DNA from: Syntrophomonadaceae bacterium
GTDB lineage: Bacteria; Bacillota; Syntrophomonadia; Syntrophomonadales; DTU052
Reading direction: 5' to 3'
NCBI GenBank assembly: GCA_012728655.1
Contig: JAAYEQ010000005.1
Coordinates: 66,547 to 105,929, forward strand
Length of the DNA: 39,383 nucleotides
Part shown: in pieces, positions 1 through 8,261 of the stretch
How the letters are laid out: each line of letters begins with the position of its first letter
Numbering within the stretch: position 1 is the first letter of the stretch
Notes under the pieces: model-generated
What the model saw: the letters and a program-made list of their open reading frames with translations, nothing else
Databases searched by the model: none
Told to the model about the DNA's origin: nothing
Translations under genes and position numbers: made by a program

Positions 1-873
1 AGATACGCGGCTTGTGATGTAGGAACCAATTCCTGCCGACTGCTGGTCGCCGAGGTTGGGGACGACGGGAAGATAAAGACAATGTTGAAAGAGGTTGTTA
101 CCACCCGCATTGGGGAGGGAGTACATGAAAGCGGTTGGTTACAGCCCGGGGCGATTAACCGTACCCTGGACTGCCTGGACTCGTTTATTGATACAATGCG
201 CCGCAACCAGGTAACGGAGAGAGTGTTCGTGGCTACCAGTGCCGTACGTGACGCCATTAACCGCGATGACTTCCTGGTTCTGGCCGAAGAGCGGATAGGT
301 ATGCCCATCCAGGTGCTTGACGGCAAGCGGGAAGGTGAACTGAGCTATCTGGGAGCTGTGGCGGGGTTGGGTCTCAGAACCAATCCCCTCTTGGCTGATG
401 TGGGCGGAGGCAGTACGGAGATAATTTTTAAACACCGCGGAATCAAGTCCTTCAGCGTTAACGTGGGGGCGGTCAGAGCCTGGGAAGCGGATTGGAACGA
501 GGATGAGGTGAAGACCAGGCTGGCGGCCGGAATCCCAAAGGGAGCAAAAACAAAGTCAGCCCCTCTGGTCCTGGTCGGGGGAACCGCCACCTCGCTGGTG
601 GCAATTAAAAAAGGTATGACTGAGTACGATCCTGAACAAGTGCAGGGCGAAAGACTTACTTTGCCGGAAATAAACGCATGCCATGCCCGGCTTGATCGGC
701 TTACCCTTGAAGAAAGAAAGGCTCTGCCGGGACTGCAGCCGGAGAGAGCCGATATCATTGTCAAGGGCGTGCTGATAATCAAATGCCTGATGGAACTGCT
801 GGGACGAGAGGAAGCGCTGGTCAGTGACAGCGATCTGCTGGAGGGCCTGATCCTGTCGCTGCACAACAAATGA
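1..873 (+). CDS. Ppx/GppA family phosphatase, 5' end outside the window
   Basis: The reading frame is open from base 1, so the gene starts before the window; the ATG at 82 is internal. The visible N-terminal segment DVGTNSCRLLVAEV is the phosphate-1 motif of the actin-like ATPase fold of exopolyphosphatase/pppGpp phosphohydrolase (Ppx/GppA), and the second motif DVGGGSTEI lies near base 400. A third motif, VLVGGTATSLVA, lies near base 570. The family hydrolyses polyphosphate ends or the pentaphosphate alarmone in the cytoplasm. The visible 290 residues match the short, single-domain form (about 300 residues) common in Clostridia, without the C-terminal HD-like domain of the E. coli enzymes. 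Polyphosphate or pppGpp specificity cannot be decided from this. The gene converges with the carbonic anhydrase gene. Confidence 0.88.
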   Translation, partial: RYAACDVGTNSCRLLVAEVGDDGKIKTMLKEVVTTRIGEGVHESGWLQPGAINRTLDCLDSFIDTMRRNQVTERVFVATSAVRDAINRDDFLVLAEERIGMPIQVLDGKREGELSYLGAVAGLGLRTNPLLADVGGGSTEIIFKHRGIKSFSVNVGAVRAWEADWNEDEVKTRLAAGIPKGAKTKSAPLVLVGGTATSLVAIKKGMTEYDPEQVQGERLTLPEINACHARLDRLTLEERKALPGLQPERADIIVKGVLIIKCLMELLGREEALVSDSDLLEGLILSLHNK

Positions 874-900
874 AGCGGACGGAGGAAACTACATATTCGG

Positions 901-923
901 CAACATGCGAGTGAGCGATGTTG
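901..923 (+). other. Small hairpin after the Ppx/GppA gene
   Basis: CAACAT (901-906) pairs with ATGTTG (918-923) around an 11-nt loop. No T-tract follows, so a terminator role is doubtful. It lies in the 185-base convergent gap between the phosphatase and carbonic anhydrase genes. Confidence 0.25.
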
Positions 924-999
924 TGAGGAGCCGTTAAATCCCCCAAGGAAGTTTTTATGGGACCAGGGGGGGACTATTTGGCCACGGATGGCGAAATAC

Positions 1000-1031
1000 C
1001 GACATCCGCGGCACAGAGGCCGCGTATGTCG
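1000..1031. terminator. Hairpin between convergent genes, possible bidirectional terminator
   Basis: CGACAT (1000-1005) pairs with ATGTCG (1026-1031), and inside it CGCGG pairs with CCGCG after one mismatch. This gives a stem of about 11 bp over a short loop. It sits between the stop codons of two convergent genes, where a shared terminator is expected, but neither flank has a clear T-tract. The call rests on position and stem strength. Confidence 0.4.
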
Positions 1032-1058
1032 GCTGTCCTGCCCAAAACCCGCCACAAA

Positions 1059-1670
1059 CTAATCAAAAATGACCACTTCACCCGAGCCGACATGGTACTT
1101 GGCGCCCAACACCGTAAGCCGACCTTCGTCTACCAGGTGTCTTACCACCGGACTTTTTCTCAGGACCTCCAGTGAGGTTTTGACATTCTCATCCGTTGCC
1201 TTTTCACACAGTTCACGGCCTTCCAGGCCTATCGCGCGCACCCGGTCGACTGCGGGACGGATCAGTGCGGTAATACTCCCGATGCTCCCCGGCGGCTCCC
1301 CGCCTTCAACGGTGGCTTGAACCGCGCCGCAGTTTTCATGTCCCATAACCACAACCAGAGGGGTGTGGAGGTGATCCACCGCATACTCTACACTGCCCAG
1401 GGAGACTGAATCCAGGACATTGCCTGCCACCCGAACTACAAACAGGTCTCCCAGAGCCTGGTCAAACACCAACTCGGGAGGGACCCGTGAATCAGAACAG
1501 GTAATTATTACAGCAAAAGGATGCTGCCCGTTAACCAGCAGGTCCTCTCTTTTTTCCCTCCCTAGGTTTTTGGGGCACAGGTTGCCGGTTACGAACCGGC
1601 GGTTTCCTTCAACCAGCTTGTTGAGAGCTTCAGTGCCGGAGATATATGGACGTCCGTTACGGTGACTCAA
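1059..1670 (-). CDS. Beta-class carbonic anhydrase
   Basis: Interconverts CO2 and bicarbonate in the cytoplasm. The beta-class zinc site is intact: CSDSR gives Cys58 and Asp60, and GHENCGA gives His111 and Cys114, numbered from the start used here. There is no signal peptide. Two in-frame TTG codons are possible starts, at 1685 and 1670. I prefer 1670 because GGGGG lies about 8 bases upstream of it, whereas nothing resembling a ribosome binding site precedes 1685. The 203-residue length suits the family. It sits about 200 bases from a divergent formate dehydrogenase operon, so supplying or removing CO2 for that enzyme is a natural role, though this is inferred from position only. Confidence 0.9.
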   Translation of the reverse strand: MSHRNGRPYISGTEALNKLVEGNRRFVTGNLCPKNLGREKREDLLVNGQHPFAVIITCSDSRVPPELVFDQALGDLFVVRVAGNVLDSVSLGSVEYAVDHLHTPLVVVMGHENCGAVQATVEGGEPPGSIGSITALIRPAVDRVRAIGLEGRELCEKATDENVKTSLEVLRKSPVVRHLVDEGRLTVLGAKYHVGSGEVVIFD

Positions 1671-1832
1671 TGGCGATACCCCCAAACACGTTTTTTATGT
1701 TTCACTATTCGGCACAGCAACCGGGTTAACCTTTAATAATTGATTAAGGATGAATAATGGGTTGAAAGGAATCCCTTTGAAGGCAGGAATCAGATGATAA
1801 TTGTCGAATTTCATAAAAAATGGAGTAAAAAT

Positions 1833-1868
1833 ATGATAAGACGGCCAGTCCCGTGGCCGTCTTATCAT
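1833..1868 (+). promoter_or_regulatory. Perfect 15-bp inverted repeat in the formate dehydrogenase leader
   Basis: ATGATAAGACGGCCA (1833-1847) is followed by a 6-base loop and its exact reverse complement (1854-1868). The element ends 15 bases before the AAGGAGG ribosome binding site of the first formate dehydrogenase gene. There is no T-tract after it, only a mixed AT stretch. It could be an operator, a leader hairpin protecting the mRNA or masking the ribosome site, or an attenuator. A -10-like TATGAT (1832-1837) overlaps its left arm. Confidence 0.6.
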
Positions 1869-1895
1869 GATATATATTTCAAAAAGGAGGTGATA

Positions 1896-2345
1896 ATGAT
1901 GGCCAATTTCAGGGATATCATCGGAGCATTTAAGGACAAACCCGGAGGTATTATTGAGGCTTACCATGCCCTGCAGAAGGAGTATAATTACATTCCCAAA
2001 GGGGCAGTAGCAGAAGCGGCCAGGGTTTTTGGGATTTCGGAGGCTCAGGCTTATGGAGTGGCGACCTTTTATTCATATCTGGCGACTGAGCCAAGAGGCA
2101 AGTATATAATACGCATTTGTGAAAGTGCTCCTTGTCACATAGCGGGCGCTGATCAGGTGATTAAGGCGTTCGAAAGGCACCTGGGCATCAAAATCGGGGA
2201 GACCACTCCTGACGGCAAGTTCACTCTTGAGTTTGCCGAGTGTGTCGGTCAATGCCAGGAAACGCCGGTAGTTACCATTAACAGTGTCCCCTATGTCGGG
2301 ATTACTCCCGAGGATGTCCCTGCGGTGTTGGACAAGTGCAGGTAA
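1896..2345 (+). CDS. NuoE-like [2Fe-2S] subunit of NADH-linked formate dehydrogenase
   Basis: A 149-residue thioredoxin-fold ferredoxin of the NuoE/HydA-gamma family. The four cluster ligands are visible as Cys75 and Cys80 (C-x4-C) and Cys116 and Cys120 (C-x3-C). In NAD-linked hydrogenases and formate dehydrogenases this subunit passes electrons beside the flavoprotein. The start is ATG 1896 (or the adjacent ATG 1899), placed by the strong AAGGAGG at 1884-1890; the frame is open further upstream but that part crosses the inverted repeat and has no ribosome site. The next gene (NuoF-like) begins 20 bases after the stop and FdhA follows it, so the three form one operon and most likely one cytoplasmic complex. 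Confidence 0.92.
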   Translation: MMANFRDIIGAFKDKPGGIIEAYHALQKEYNYIPKGAVAEAARVFGISEAQAYGVATFYSYLATEPRGKYIIRICESAPCHIAGADQVIKAFERHLGIKIGETTPDGKFTLEFAECVGQCQETPVVTINSVPYVGITPEDVPAVLDKCR

Positions 2346-2365
2346 TCGTATAGGGAGGGAAGAGA

Positions 2366-3586
2366 ATGGGAAAAGAAATGAGAATTGTACTGCGCAATGC
2401 CGATAAGATCGATCCCAACAGCATAGACGATTATATTAAAGCTGGCGGGTATCGAGCTCTGGAAAAGGCTCGGGGCATGGAACGCAAGGCCTTGATTGAA
2501 GAGGTCAAGAAGGCGAACCTGAGAGGCCGCGGGGGAGCAGGTTTCAACGCCGGTATGAAGTGGAGCTTTGTTCCGCCTGCAGAGGTCACGTATGTGGTCT
2601 GCAACCTGGATGAAGGTGAGCCCGGAACCTATAAGGACCGGACCATTGTACAAAAGGACCCCCATACCCTCTTGGAAGGGATGGCCATCTGTGCCCATGC
2701 CATTAACTCCAAAAAAGGTTTTATCTACTGCCGCGGAGAGTACCCGTATGTGGTGGAACACCTGAACCGCGCCATTGACCAGGCACGAAAAAAGGGTGTT
2801 CTGGGAGACTTTGACATCGAGGTGCGGATGGGCGGAGGAGCCTATGTTTGTGGAGAGGAAACCGCACTGATCGAATCCATTGAAGGACACCGCGGTGAAC
2901 CCCGATTTAAGCCCCCGTTTCCGGGTGTGGCCGGATTATGGAACCGGCCAACGGTGGTTAACAACGTGGAAACGTTTGCCAACTTACCGGAGATAATAAA
3001 TCGGGGTTATGAGTGGTTTGCGTCGATAGGTGCCCCCAGCTATCCGGGGACCAAGGTTTTAACCCTATCGGGAGATGTGGTTAACCGTGTAGCCATCGAG
3101 GTGCCTACCAATACAACCATTCGCGAGGTCATATACGATTTCGGGGGCGGAATCAGGGACGGCAAGAAGTTTAAGGCGGTACAGATAGGGGGAACTTCAG
3201 GCGGATTTATTCCGGAGTCGTTGCTTGATACCCCTATTGATTTTGATTCCATGAGAGATATTGGGGCAACACTGGGAACTGGAGCCGTTTTTGTGATGGA
3301 CGAGACTAGAGATATAGTGGATATAGTAACTCGAATTGCCAAGTTTTTTGAACATGAATCTTGTGGTAAATGCAATCCCTGTCGGGAAGGTACCTTCCGT
3401 AACTTTAAGATCATGACGAAGATCAACCGGGGAATGGCTGCAGCGCAAGACATTGAGAACATGACACTGCTCTGCAAGGTTATGCAAAAAGCCTGCTTGT
3501 GTGGTTTGGGACAGGCAGCTCCAGGACCGATAGTTACTACCCTGCAGCACTTTCGTCATGAATATGAGCGCAAGCTCTTAGCTTAA
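2366..3586 (+). CDS. NuoF-like flavoprotein, NADH-binding subunit of formate dehydrogenase
   Basis: A 406-residue FMN and NAD(H)-binding subunit. The FMN-site motif GRGGAGFNAGMKW is near residue 52, the NADH-site segment GGGAYVCGEETALIESIEG near 155-175, and the C-terminal [4Fe-4S] site is CGKCNPC (Cys333, 336, 339) plus Cys379 in CLCGLG. It lacks the N-terminal thioredoxin-like and C-terminal two-cluster ferredoxin extensions of HydB-type subunits, so nothing here points to an extra ferredoxin branch in this polypeptide. It exchanges electrons between NADH and the FeS chain leading to FdhA. It is co-transcribed with the NuoE-like gene upstream and fdhA, which starts 20 bases downstream. Confidence 0.93.
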   Translation: MGKEMRIVLRNADKIDPNSIDDYIKAGGYRALEKARGMERKALIEEVKKANLRGRGGAGFNAGMKWSFVPPAEVTYVVCNLDEGEPGTYKDRTIVQKDPHTLLEGMAICAHAINSKKGFIYCRGEYPYVVEHLNRAIDQARKKGVLGDFDIEVRMGGGAYVCGEETALIESIEGHRGEPRFKPPFPGVAGLWNRPTVVNNVETFANLPEIINRGYEWFASIGAPSYPGTKVLTLSGDVVNRVAIEVPTNTTIREVIYDFGGGIRDGKKFKAVQIGGTSGGFIPESLLDTPIDFDSMRDIGATLGTGAVFVMDETRDIVDIVTRIAKFFEHESCGKCNPCREGTFRNFKIMTKINRGMAAAQDIENMTLLCKVMQKACLCGLGQAAPGPIVTTLQHFRHEYERKLLA

Positions 3587-3606
3587 AGGAAGGGAGGAAG
3601 AGTTAA

Positions 3607-6309
3607 ATGGTTACACTTACCGTTAATGGTAGACAGATTAAGGCCCCGAGGGGCAGCACCATACTGGAAGCTTGTCGCTTAAACGGGATCGAGATACCGA
3701 CCCTGTGCTATGATCCCGATCTCAGGCTGGCCGGCTCCTGCCGCATGTGTTTGGTGGAAGCCAAGGGCCGTCCGCTGTTTCTGGCCTCTTGTGTAGCTCC
3801 TGCTGAAGACGGTATGGTCATAGAGACTGAGAGCCCGGATATCGTTGAAGCACGCCGGATTGTCTTGGAGCTATTGGCTGCGCGCCACGATTTCAGTTGC
3901 CAGACCTGTGAAAAAAACGGCGACTGCAAGTTCCAGGACTATTGCTACCGGTACGGGGTTAAGGATTCACGTTTTACCGACGGGGGACGTCATGTTTACC
4001 CGATTGATGACCCCAATCCCTTTATCGAGAGGGATTACAATAAGTGTATTATGTGCACTCGTTGTGTGCGTGCCTGTGAAGAGATCACCGTGGCCCGAGC
4101 CATCAACGTCAAGGATCGCGGCCACAACGCCAAGATAGCCACGGCTTTCGACGGACACCTGGCGGATTCACCCTGTGTATTCTGCGGCCAGTGCATCATG
4201 GTCTGCCCGGTAGGGGCTCTGACCAGTAAGGTAAGCGCGGGCAAGGGCCGCGCCTATGAAGTTGACAGGGTCTTAACCACCTGTACCTACTGCGGTACCG
4301 GATGTACCCTGGAGCTCAATGTCAAGGACAACCAGGTGGTAGGGGTTACCTCCAACCGTTCGGAGGAATACAGCCCGGTAAACAAAGGGGCTCTCTGCGT
4401 CAAAGGGCGCTTCGGTTGGGACTTCATCAATTCACCGGATCGTTTAACGACCCCTCTCATCAAAGAGAACGGGGAATTCCGGGAGGCGTCCTGGGATGAA
4501 GCATTGGACCTGGTGGCCGCTCGTCTTCAGGCTATTAAGGAGAGCAGCGGGCCTGATTCCATGGCCGTCTTCACATCGGCTCGCATGACCAATGAGGAGA
4601 ATTACCTAGCGCAGAAGTTTGCCCGAGCGGTGCTCGGAACCAACAATGTGGATCACTGCGCCCGTCTCTGACACTCCGTTACTGTCGCCGGTCTGGGGAC
4701 AGCATTTGGGAGTGGAGCAATGACCAATTCCATTGAAGAGTTGGAAAAGGATGCCAAGTGCATTTTTGTTATCGGGTCCAATACTACGGAAAATCACCCG
4801 GTTATTGGGATGAAGATTAAGAAGAACGTCCTTTACCGAGGTGCCAAACTGATTGTTGCCGATCCGCGCCGCATCGATCTGGCGGAAATGGCGGACGTTT
4901 ATATGGCACACCTGCCGGGTACTGACGTAGCTCTGATCAACGGAATGATGAACGTCATCATTAATGAAGGGTTGGTTGATAAGGAGTTTATAGACAACTG
5001 TACCGAAGGTTATGAGGCTATGGCCGAGGTGGTAGCCAAGTACACCCCGGAGTATGTGGAGAAGATCACTACGGTACCGGCGGAGGACATAAGAAAGGCT
5101 GCCCGGATATATGCCGAATCTGAGGCGGCTGTCATCTGTTATGCTATGGGAGTTACCCAGCACAGTACCGGAACCGACAATGTGAAATCCATATGCAACC
5201 TGGCCATGCTTACCGGTAATATCGGTCGTCCGGGAACCGGGGTTGATCCCCTGAGAGGTCAGAACAACGTGCAGGGTTCCTGCGACATGGGAGGCCTGCC
5301 GGTTACCTATCCCGGTTACCAGGCGGTGACCAATGAGGCCGTCCGGGCCAAGTTTGAGGCCGCATGGGGGGTACCGCTGCCGCCCAACAACGGTCTAACC
5401 CTGACAGAAACCATAAACAAGGCCCATGAAGGGCAGATCAAGGCACTGGTGGTCATAGGTGAGAACCCAATGATGAGCGATCCCGACCTGCATCACGTGG
5501 AAGAGGCCTTGGAGAAGCTGGACTTTTTGGTAGTCCAGGACATTTTCCTGACCGAAACTGCCAGGTATGCAGATGTAGTCCTGCCGGGGGTTACCTTTGC
5601 AGAAAAGGATGGAACTTTCACCAATACGGAACGCAGAGTGCAGCGGGTTCGCAAGGCGATAGACCCCATAGATGGTGCCAAACCGGATTGGCAGATCATA
5701 TGTGAACTGGCTACCAGGATGGGTTATCCCATGCACTACAATTCACCGGAAGAGATATTCGAGGAAATGAAAGCCCTTACCCCCTCCTATGCCGGAATGA
5801 GCTATGCCCGCCTGGAAGGCAGGGGACTGCAGTGGCCGTGTCCTTCCGCGGATCACCCGGGAACCCCGTTCCTGCACAAAGACGGCAAATTCACTCGGGG
5901 CAAAGGACTCTTCAGCGCTATTGAATTCAAAGAGCCCCGTGAGCTTCCGGATGAGGAGTACCCCCTGATACTGACCACGGGGCGGAACCTGTACCATTAT
6001 CATACCGGTACCATGACCCGTCGTTCGGTGGCCCTGGACAAACATGTACCGGAGGCCGAATTGGAAATCAATCCGCATTTGGCAGCAAAGATGGGTATTC
6101 GGGACGGAGAAAAGGTCAGACTGTCCACCCGCCGGGGAAGCGTGGAGATTAAGGCCAAAATCACCGATATCCTGGCAGAGAATGTGGTCTTTACGACCTT
6201 CCATTTCCACGAGGCGGCGGTTAACTGGCTGACCAACGCGGATTCTCTGGATCCGGTGGCCAAGATACCGGAGTACAAAGTGTGTGCCGCTCGGATCGAT
6301 AAAATTTGA
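3607..6309 (+). CDS. fdhA: Formate dehydrogenase catalytic subunit, selenocysteine-containing
   Basis: Two reading frames (3607-4671 and the codons from 4672 to 6309) are one 900-residue protein read through an in-frame TGA at 4669-4671, residue Sec355. Around it the sequence reads NNVDHCARL-U-HSVTVAGLG, the conserved active-site context of FdhH-type enzymes; the second part has no ribosome site of its own. Domains in order: NuoG-like [2Fe-2S] (Cys34, 45, 48, 62), His-Cys [4Fe-4S] (His94, Cys98, 101, 107), two ferredoxin clusters (Cys147-157 and Cys190-200), the molybdopterin-domain [4Fe-4S] site (Cys226, 229, 233, 264), then the Mo/W bis-pterin catalytic and C-terminal domains. It oxidises formate to CO2 or reduces CO2, coupled to NADH through the two upstream subunits. 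The host must carry selABCD elsewhere. The metal, Mo or W, cannot be told. Confidence 0.96.
4669..4714 (+). promoter_or_regulatory. Selenocysteine codon and bacterial SECIS hairpin in fdhA
   Basis: The UGA at 4669-4671 is followed directly by a two-part stem. CACTCC (4672-4677) pairs with GGAGTG (4709-4714). After an internal loop, CTGTC (4682-4686) pairs with GACAG (4698-4702), and CC/GG closes a GGUCU apical loop (4690-4694). The GGUCU loop is the same as in the E. coli fdhF element bound by SelB, and its distance of 18 bases from the UGA fits the bacterial SECIS rule. Confidence 0.9.
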
Positions 6310-6560
6310 ACCGGTTGACACAAGTAGAGGAACGGTTTCCAGATAGAAAACATGACTTTAATGGGCAATTCGTCGGCTCTGACACTGCCGGCGGAATGCT
6401 CGTGGGAGTCCCGAAAAAATATGGATTTTTAGGATGAACGGTATTACCACATTCCTGTCCTGGATGTGGAACAGGGGGTGGGAAACTGGACCATAGCTCG
6501 CGATAGATGGAACAGGTTTAATGAAGAGTAAGCAGTAACAACGAAAGGGGAGCACTAACG
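6310..6560 (+). other. Structured 250-base leader between fdhA and the formate channel gene
   Basis: No gene is seen here. Possible structures are GTCGGC/GCCGGC (6372-6392), AAAAAT/ATTTTT around 6415-6430, and CCACAT (6447-6452) with ATGTGG (6464-6469). The loop of the last contains CCTGT (6454-6458), which could pair with ACAGG (6471-6475), giving a nested or pseudoknot-like fold. A TTGACA occurs at 6315-6320 but without a convincing -10. I see no T-tract terminator after fdhA, so read-through into the channel gene is possible. No known riboswitch consensus was recognised. Confidence 0.35.
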
Positions 6561-7424
6561 GTGAACATTTTTTCTCCAGCCGAAGTAGCGGTAAATGCAT
6601 GTACCGCCGGGAAAAACAAGGGGGACTTGGCACTCTTCCCCATGATTATCCTGGGGATTCTGGCCGGAGCCTATATTGGATTCGGGGCGAATCTGGCGAC
6701 TGTAGTAGGAGCCGACGGCGGCAGCAAGTTCCTGTTCGGGGCCGTCTTCTCGGTAGGCCTGATGATGGTTGTTATTGGGGGAGCGGAACTGTTTACCGGG
6801 AACAACATGTTCCTGACCATCTGTGCCCTGAATGGGCAGACCACCTGGGGGAAACTCCTTTATAACTGGGTTGTTGTTTACTTCGCCAATTTCGCAGGTT
6901 CACTGCTGCTGGTTTTCATAATCTTCAGCGGCATGTTCTGGATTGGGACCAACGCCGAGGGAAACCTGGCATTATCTGCCATCGGTGTGAAGGCGGTCTC
7001 TATTGCTCAGGGGAAACTGACCTTGACCTGGTCTTCCGCCTTCTGCCGTGCAATCTGCTGTAACTGGTTGGTATGTATGGCCGTGTGGTTGGCCTTGACC
7101 GCCAAGGACACCATTGGCAAGATATTTGCGATCTTCTTCCCCATCATGGCTTTCGTAACCAGCGGATTTGAGCACAGTGTAGCCAACATGTACTTCATTC
7201 CGATGGGCATTACCATCGTGAGCAAGGCTCCGGAGCTGGCAATCGCTGCCGGTTTCGATCCGACATTATTCACCTACGGGAACTTTATCATGAACAACCT
7301 TATCCCCGTTACCCTGGGCAACATCGTCGGAGGCGGATTCTTCGTGGCCGGTCTCTATTACCTCGCATACCTGCGCCCGGCCAAAATCGCAGCCGCGAGA
7401 AAGGACAGCGGGGTAGGTGCATAG
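6561..7424 (+). CDS. Formate/nitrite transporter family channel (FocA/FdhC type)
   Basis: A 287-residue pentameric-channel family protein with six predicted membrane helices. The family signatures are visible: GAYIGFGANLA near residue 36, the AELFTGN slide-helix motif near 79, and GFEHSVANMYFIP near 202, which contains the conserved pore histidine. Members move formate, nitrite or related small anions. Its place directly after the formate dehydrogenase genes argues for formate import or export. The start is GTG 6561, with AAAGGGGA about 9 bases upstream. An intrinsic terminator at 7513-7558 closes the unit. Direction of flow, which matters for a syntroph, cannot be read from sequence. Confidence 0.93.
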   Translation: MNIFSPAEVAVNACTAGKNKGDLALFPMIILGILAGAYIGFGANLATVVGADGGSKFLFGAVFSVGLMMVVIGGAELFTGNNMFLTICALNGQTTWGKLLYNWVVVYFANFAGSLLLVFIIFSGMFWIGTNAEGNLALSAIGVKAVSIAQGKLTLTWSSAFCRAICCNWLVCMAVWLALTAKDTIGKIFAIFFPIMAFVTSGFEHSVANMYFIPMGITIVSKAPELAIAAGFDPTLFTYGNFIMNNLIPVTLGNIVGGGFFVAGLYYLAYLRPAKIAAARKDSGVGA

Positions 7425-7476
7425 TCAGTTCCCGCTCTCCAAACAAATAGAGCCTCAACTGATGACTCGATGAAAC

Positions 7477-7497
7477 GGGGCCGGTTAATCCGGCCCC
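7477..7497 (+). other. GC-rich hairpin after the formate channel gene
   Basis: GGGGCCGG (7477-7484) pairs with CCGGCCCC (7490-7497) over a TTAAT loop. No T-tract follows. It lies just before the clear intrinsic terminator at 7513 and may support termination or protect the 3' end of the mRNA. Confidence 0.45.
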
Positions 7498-7512
7498 GGC
7501 AGATTGCAGCCA

Positions 7513-7558
7513 AATCCCGTTTTTCAGACTGCCGGTTCTGGAAGCGGGATTGTTTTTT
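7513..7558 (+). terminator. Rho-independent terminator of the formate operon
   Basis: AATCCCG (7513-7519) pairs with CGGGATT (7545-7551). Inside, after a bulged T, TTTTCAGA pairs with TCTGGAAG including G-T pairs. The stem is followed by a run of six T (7553-7558). Confidence 0.8.
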
Positions 7559-7766
7559 GTGACCGTTTACCTCCATTTGGAGGCGACATCCCTTTCTTCT
7601 TCCAGATTACGCTGGTTTATGCTGCGGGAATCTCGGGGGGAATATTTGTATGAGAATAGCGGTTCGAAGATGCTTTATTGCTTGTTCTGTAGTATTATAA
7701 ACACACAGGGTTATGGAATCAGATTCCAGAACACATTGATGATTTTGAAAACGGGAGGATATAGTC

Positions 7767-8261
7767 TTGAATCCAGCGGTACAATTCATTACTCGTACCG
7801 GTGTTTTGCTGGCCATTGCCCTCGCCGTGCAATTTATGAGACTGCCGCAACCGGTGACCGGACCGTTGGTAAACGCCATACTGTTGCTGGCAGCCATCTA
7901 TGTTGGAGTAAGCAGTGGAATCATAATAGGCTTATTTACTCCGCTGGTAGCCTTTTTTGTGGGTATACTGGCGCCTCCTCTGGCGCCGTTGATCCCGGTG
8001 ATCATGGCAGCCAACGCGATTTTGGTGGCGGTTTTTTACGGGGTAGGCAAATACTACAATAAGTATTTGGCGGCTGTTGTCGCGGCTGTCGCCAAGTACT
8101 TAACCTTTTATGTATCGCTTAATTATGTATTGGTTTTCCTGGGAATAACCCTCCCTCCTGCACTGGTGGCCGCGTTTGGCCTGCCGCAGTTAATCACTGC
8201 GCTTGTCGGCGGTTTTGTGGCAGCCCTGATCGCGCACCGATACCCTCCGAAATCCTTATAA
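7767..8261 (+). CDS. ECF transporter substrate-binding (S) membrane protein, substrate unknown
   Basis: A 164-residue, very hydrophobic protein with about five membrane helices and alternating alanine-rich and leucine-rich stretches, of the size and pattern of ECF-type S components. A conserved-looking segment near residues 38-70 resembles the family's early helices. No EcfA ATPase or EcfT gene is in the window, so it would share a housekeeping energising module (group II ECF). The start is TTG 7767 with GGGAGGA 7 bases upstream. It has its own 200-base leader after the formate-operon terminator and is a single gene. Formate context and the later folate and biotin genes suggest a vitamin substrate, but this is only inference. 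Confidence 0.65.
   Translation: MNPAVQFITRTGVLLAIALAVQFMRLPQPVTGPLVNAILLLAAIYVGVSSGIIIGLFTPLVAFFVGILAPPLAPLIPVIMAANAILVAVFYGVGKYYNKYLAAVVAAVAKYLTFYVSLNYVLVFLGITLPPALVAAFGLPQLITALVGGFVAALIAHRYPPKSL

Noticed and set aside
901-960. Remnant of a group II intron
   Set aside because: GAGCCGTTAAATC resembles the start of a domain V-like region only over a few bases; no hairpin or reverse transcriptase is present.
4669-4671. Premature stop making fdhA a pseudogene
   Set aside because: The codon is at the conserved selenocysteine position with a matching SECIS hairpin, and the frame after it is full-length and conserved.
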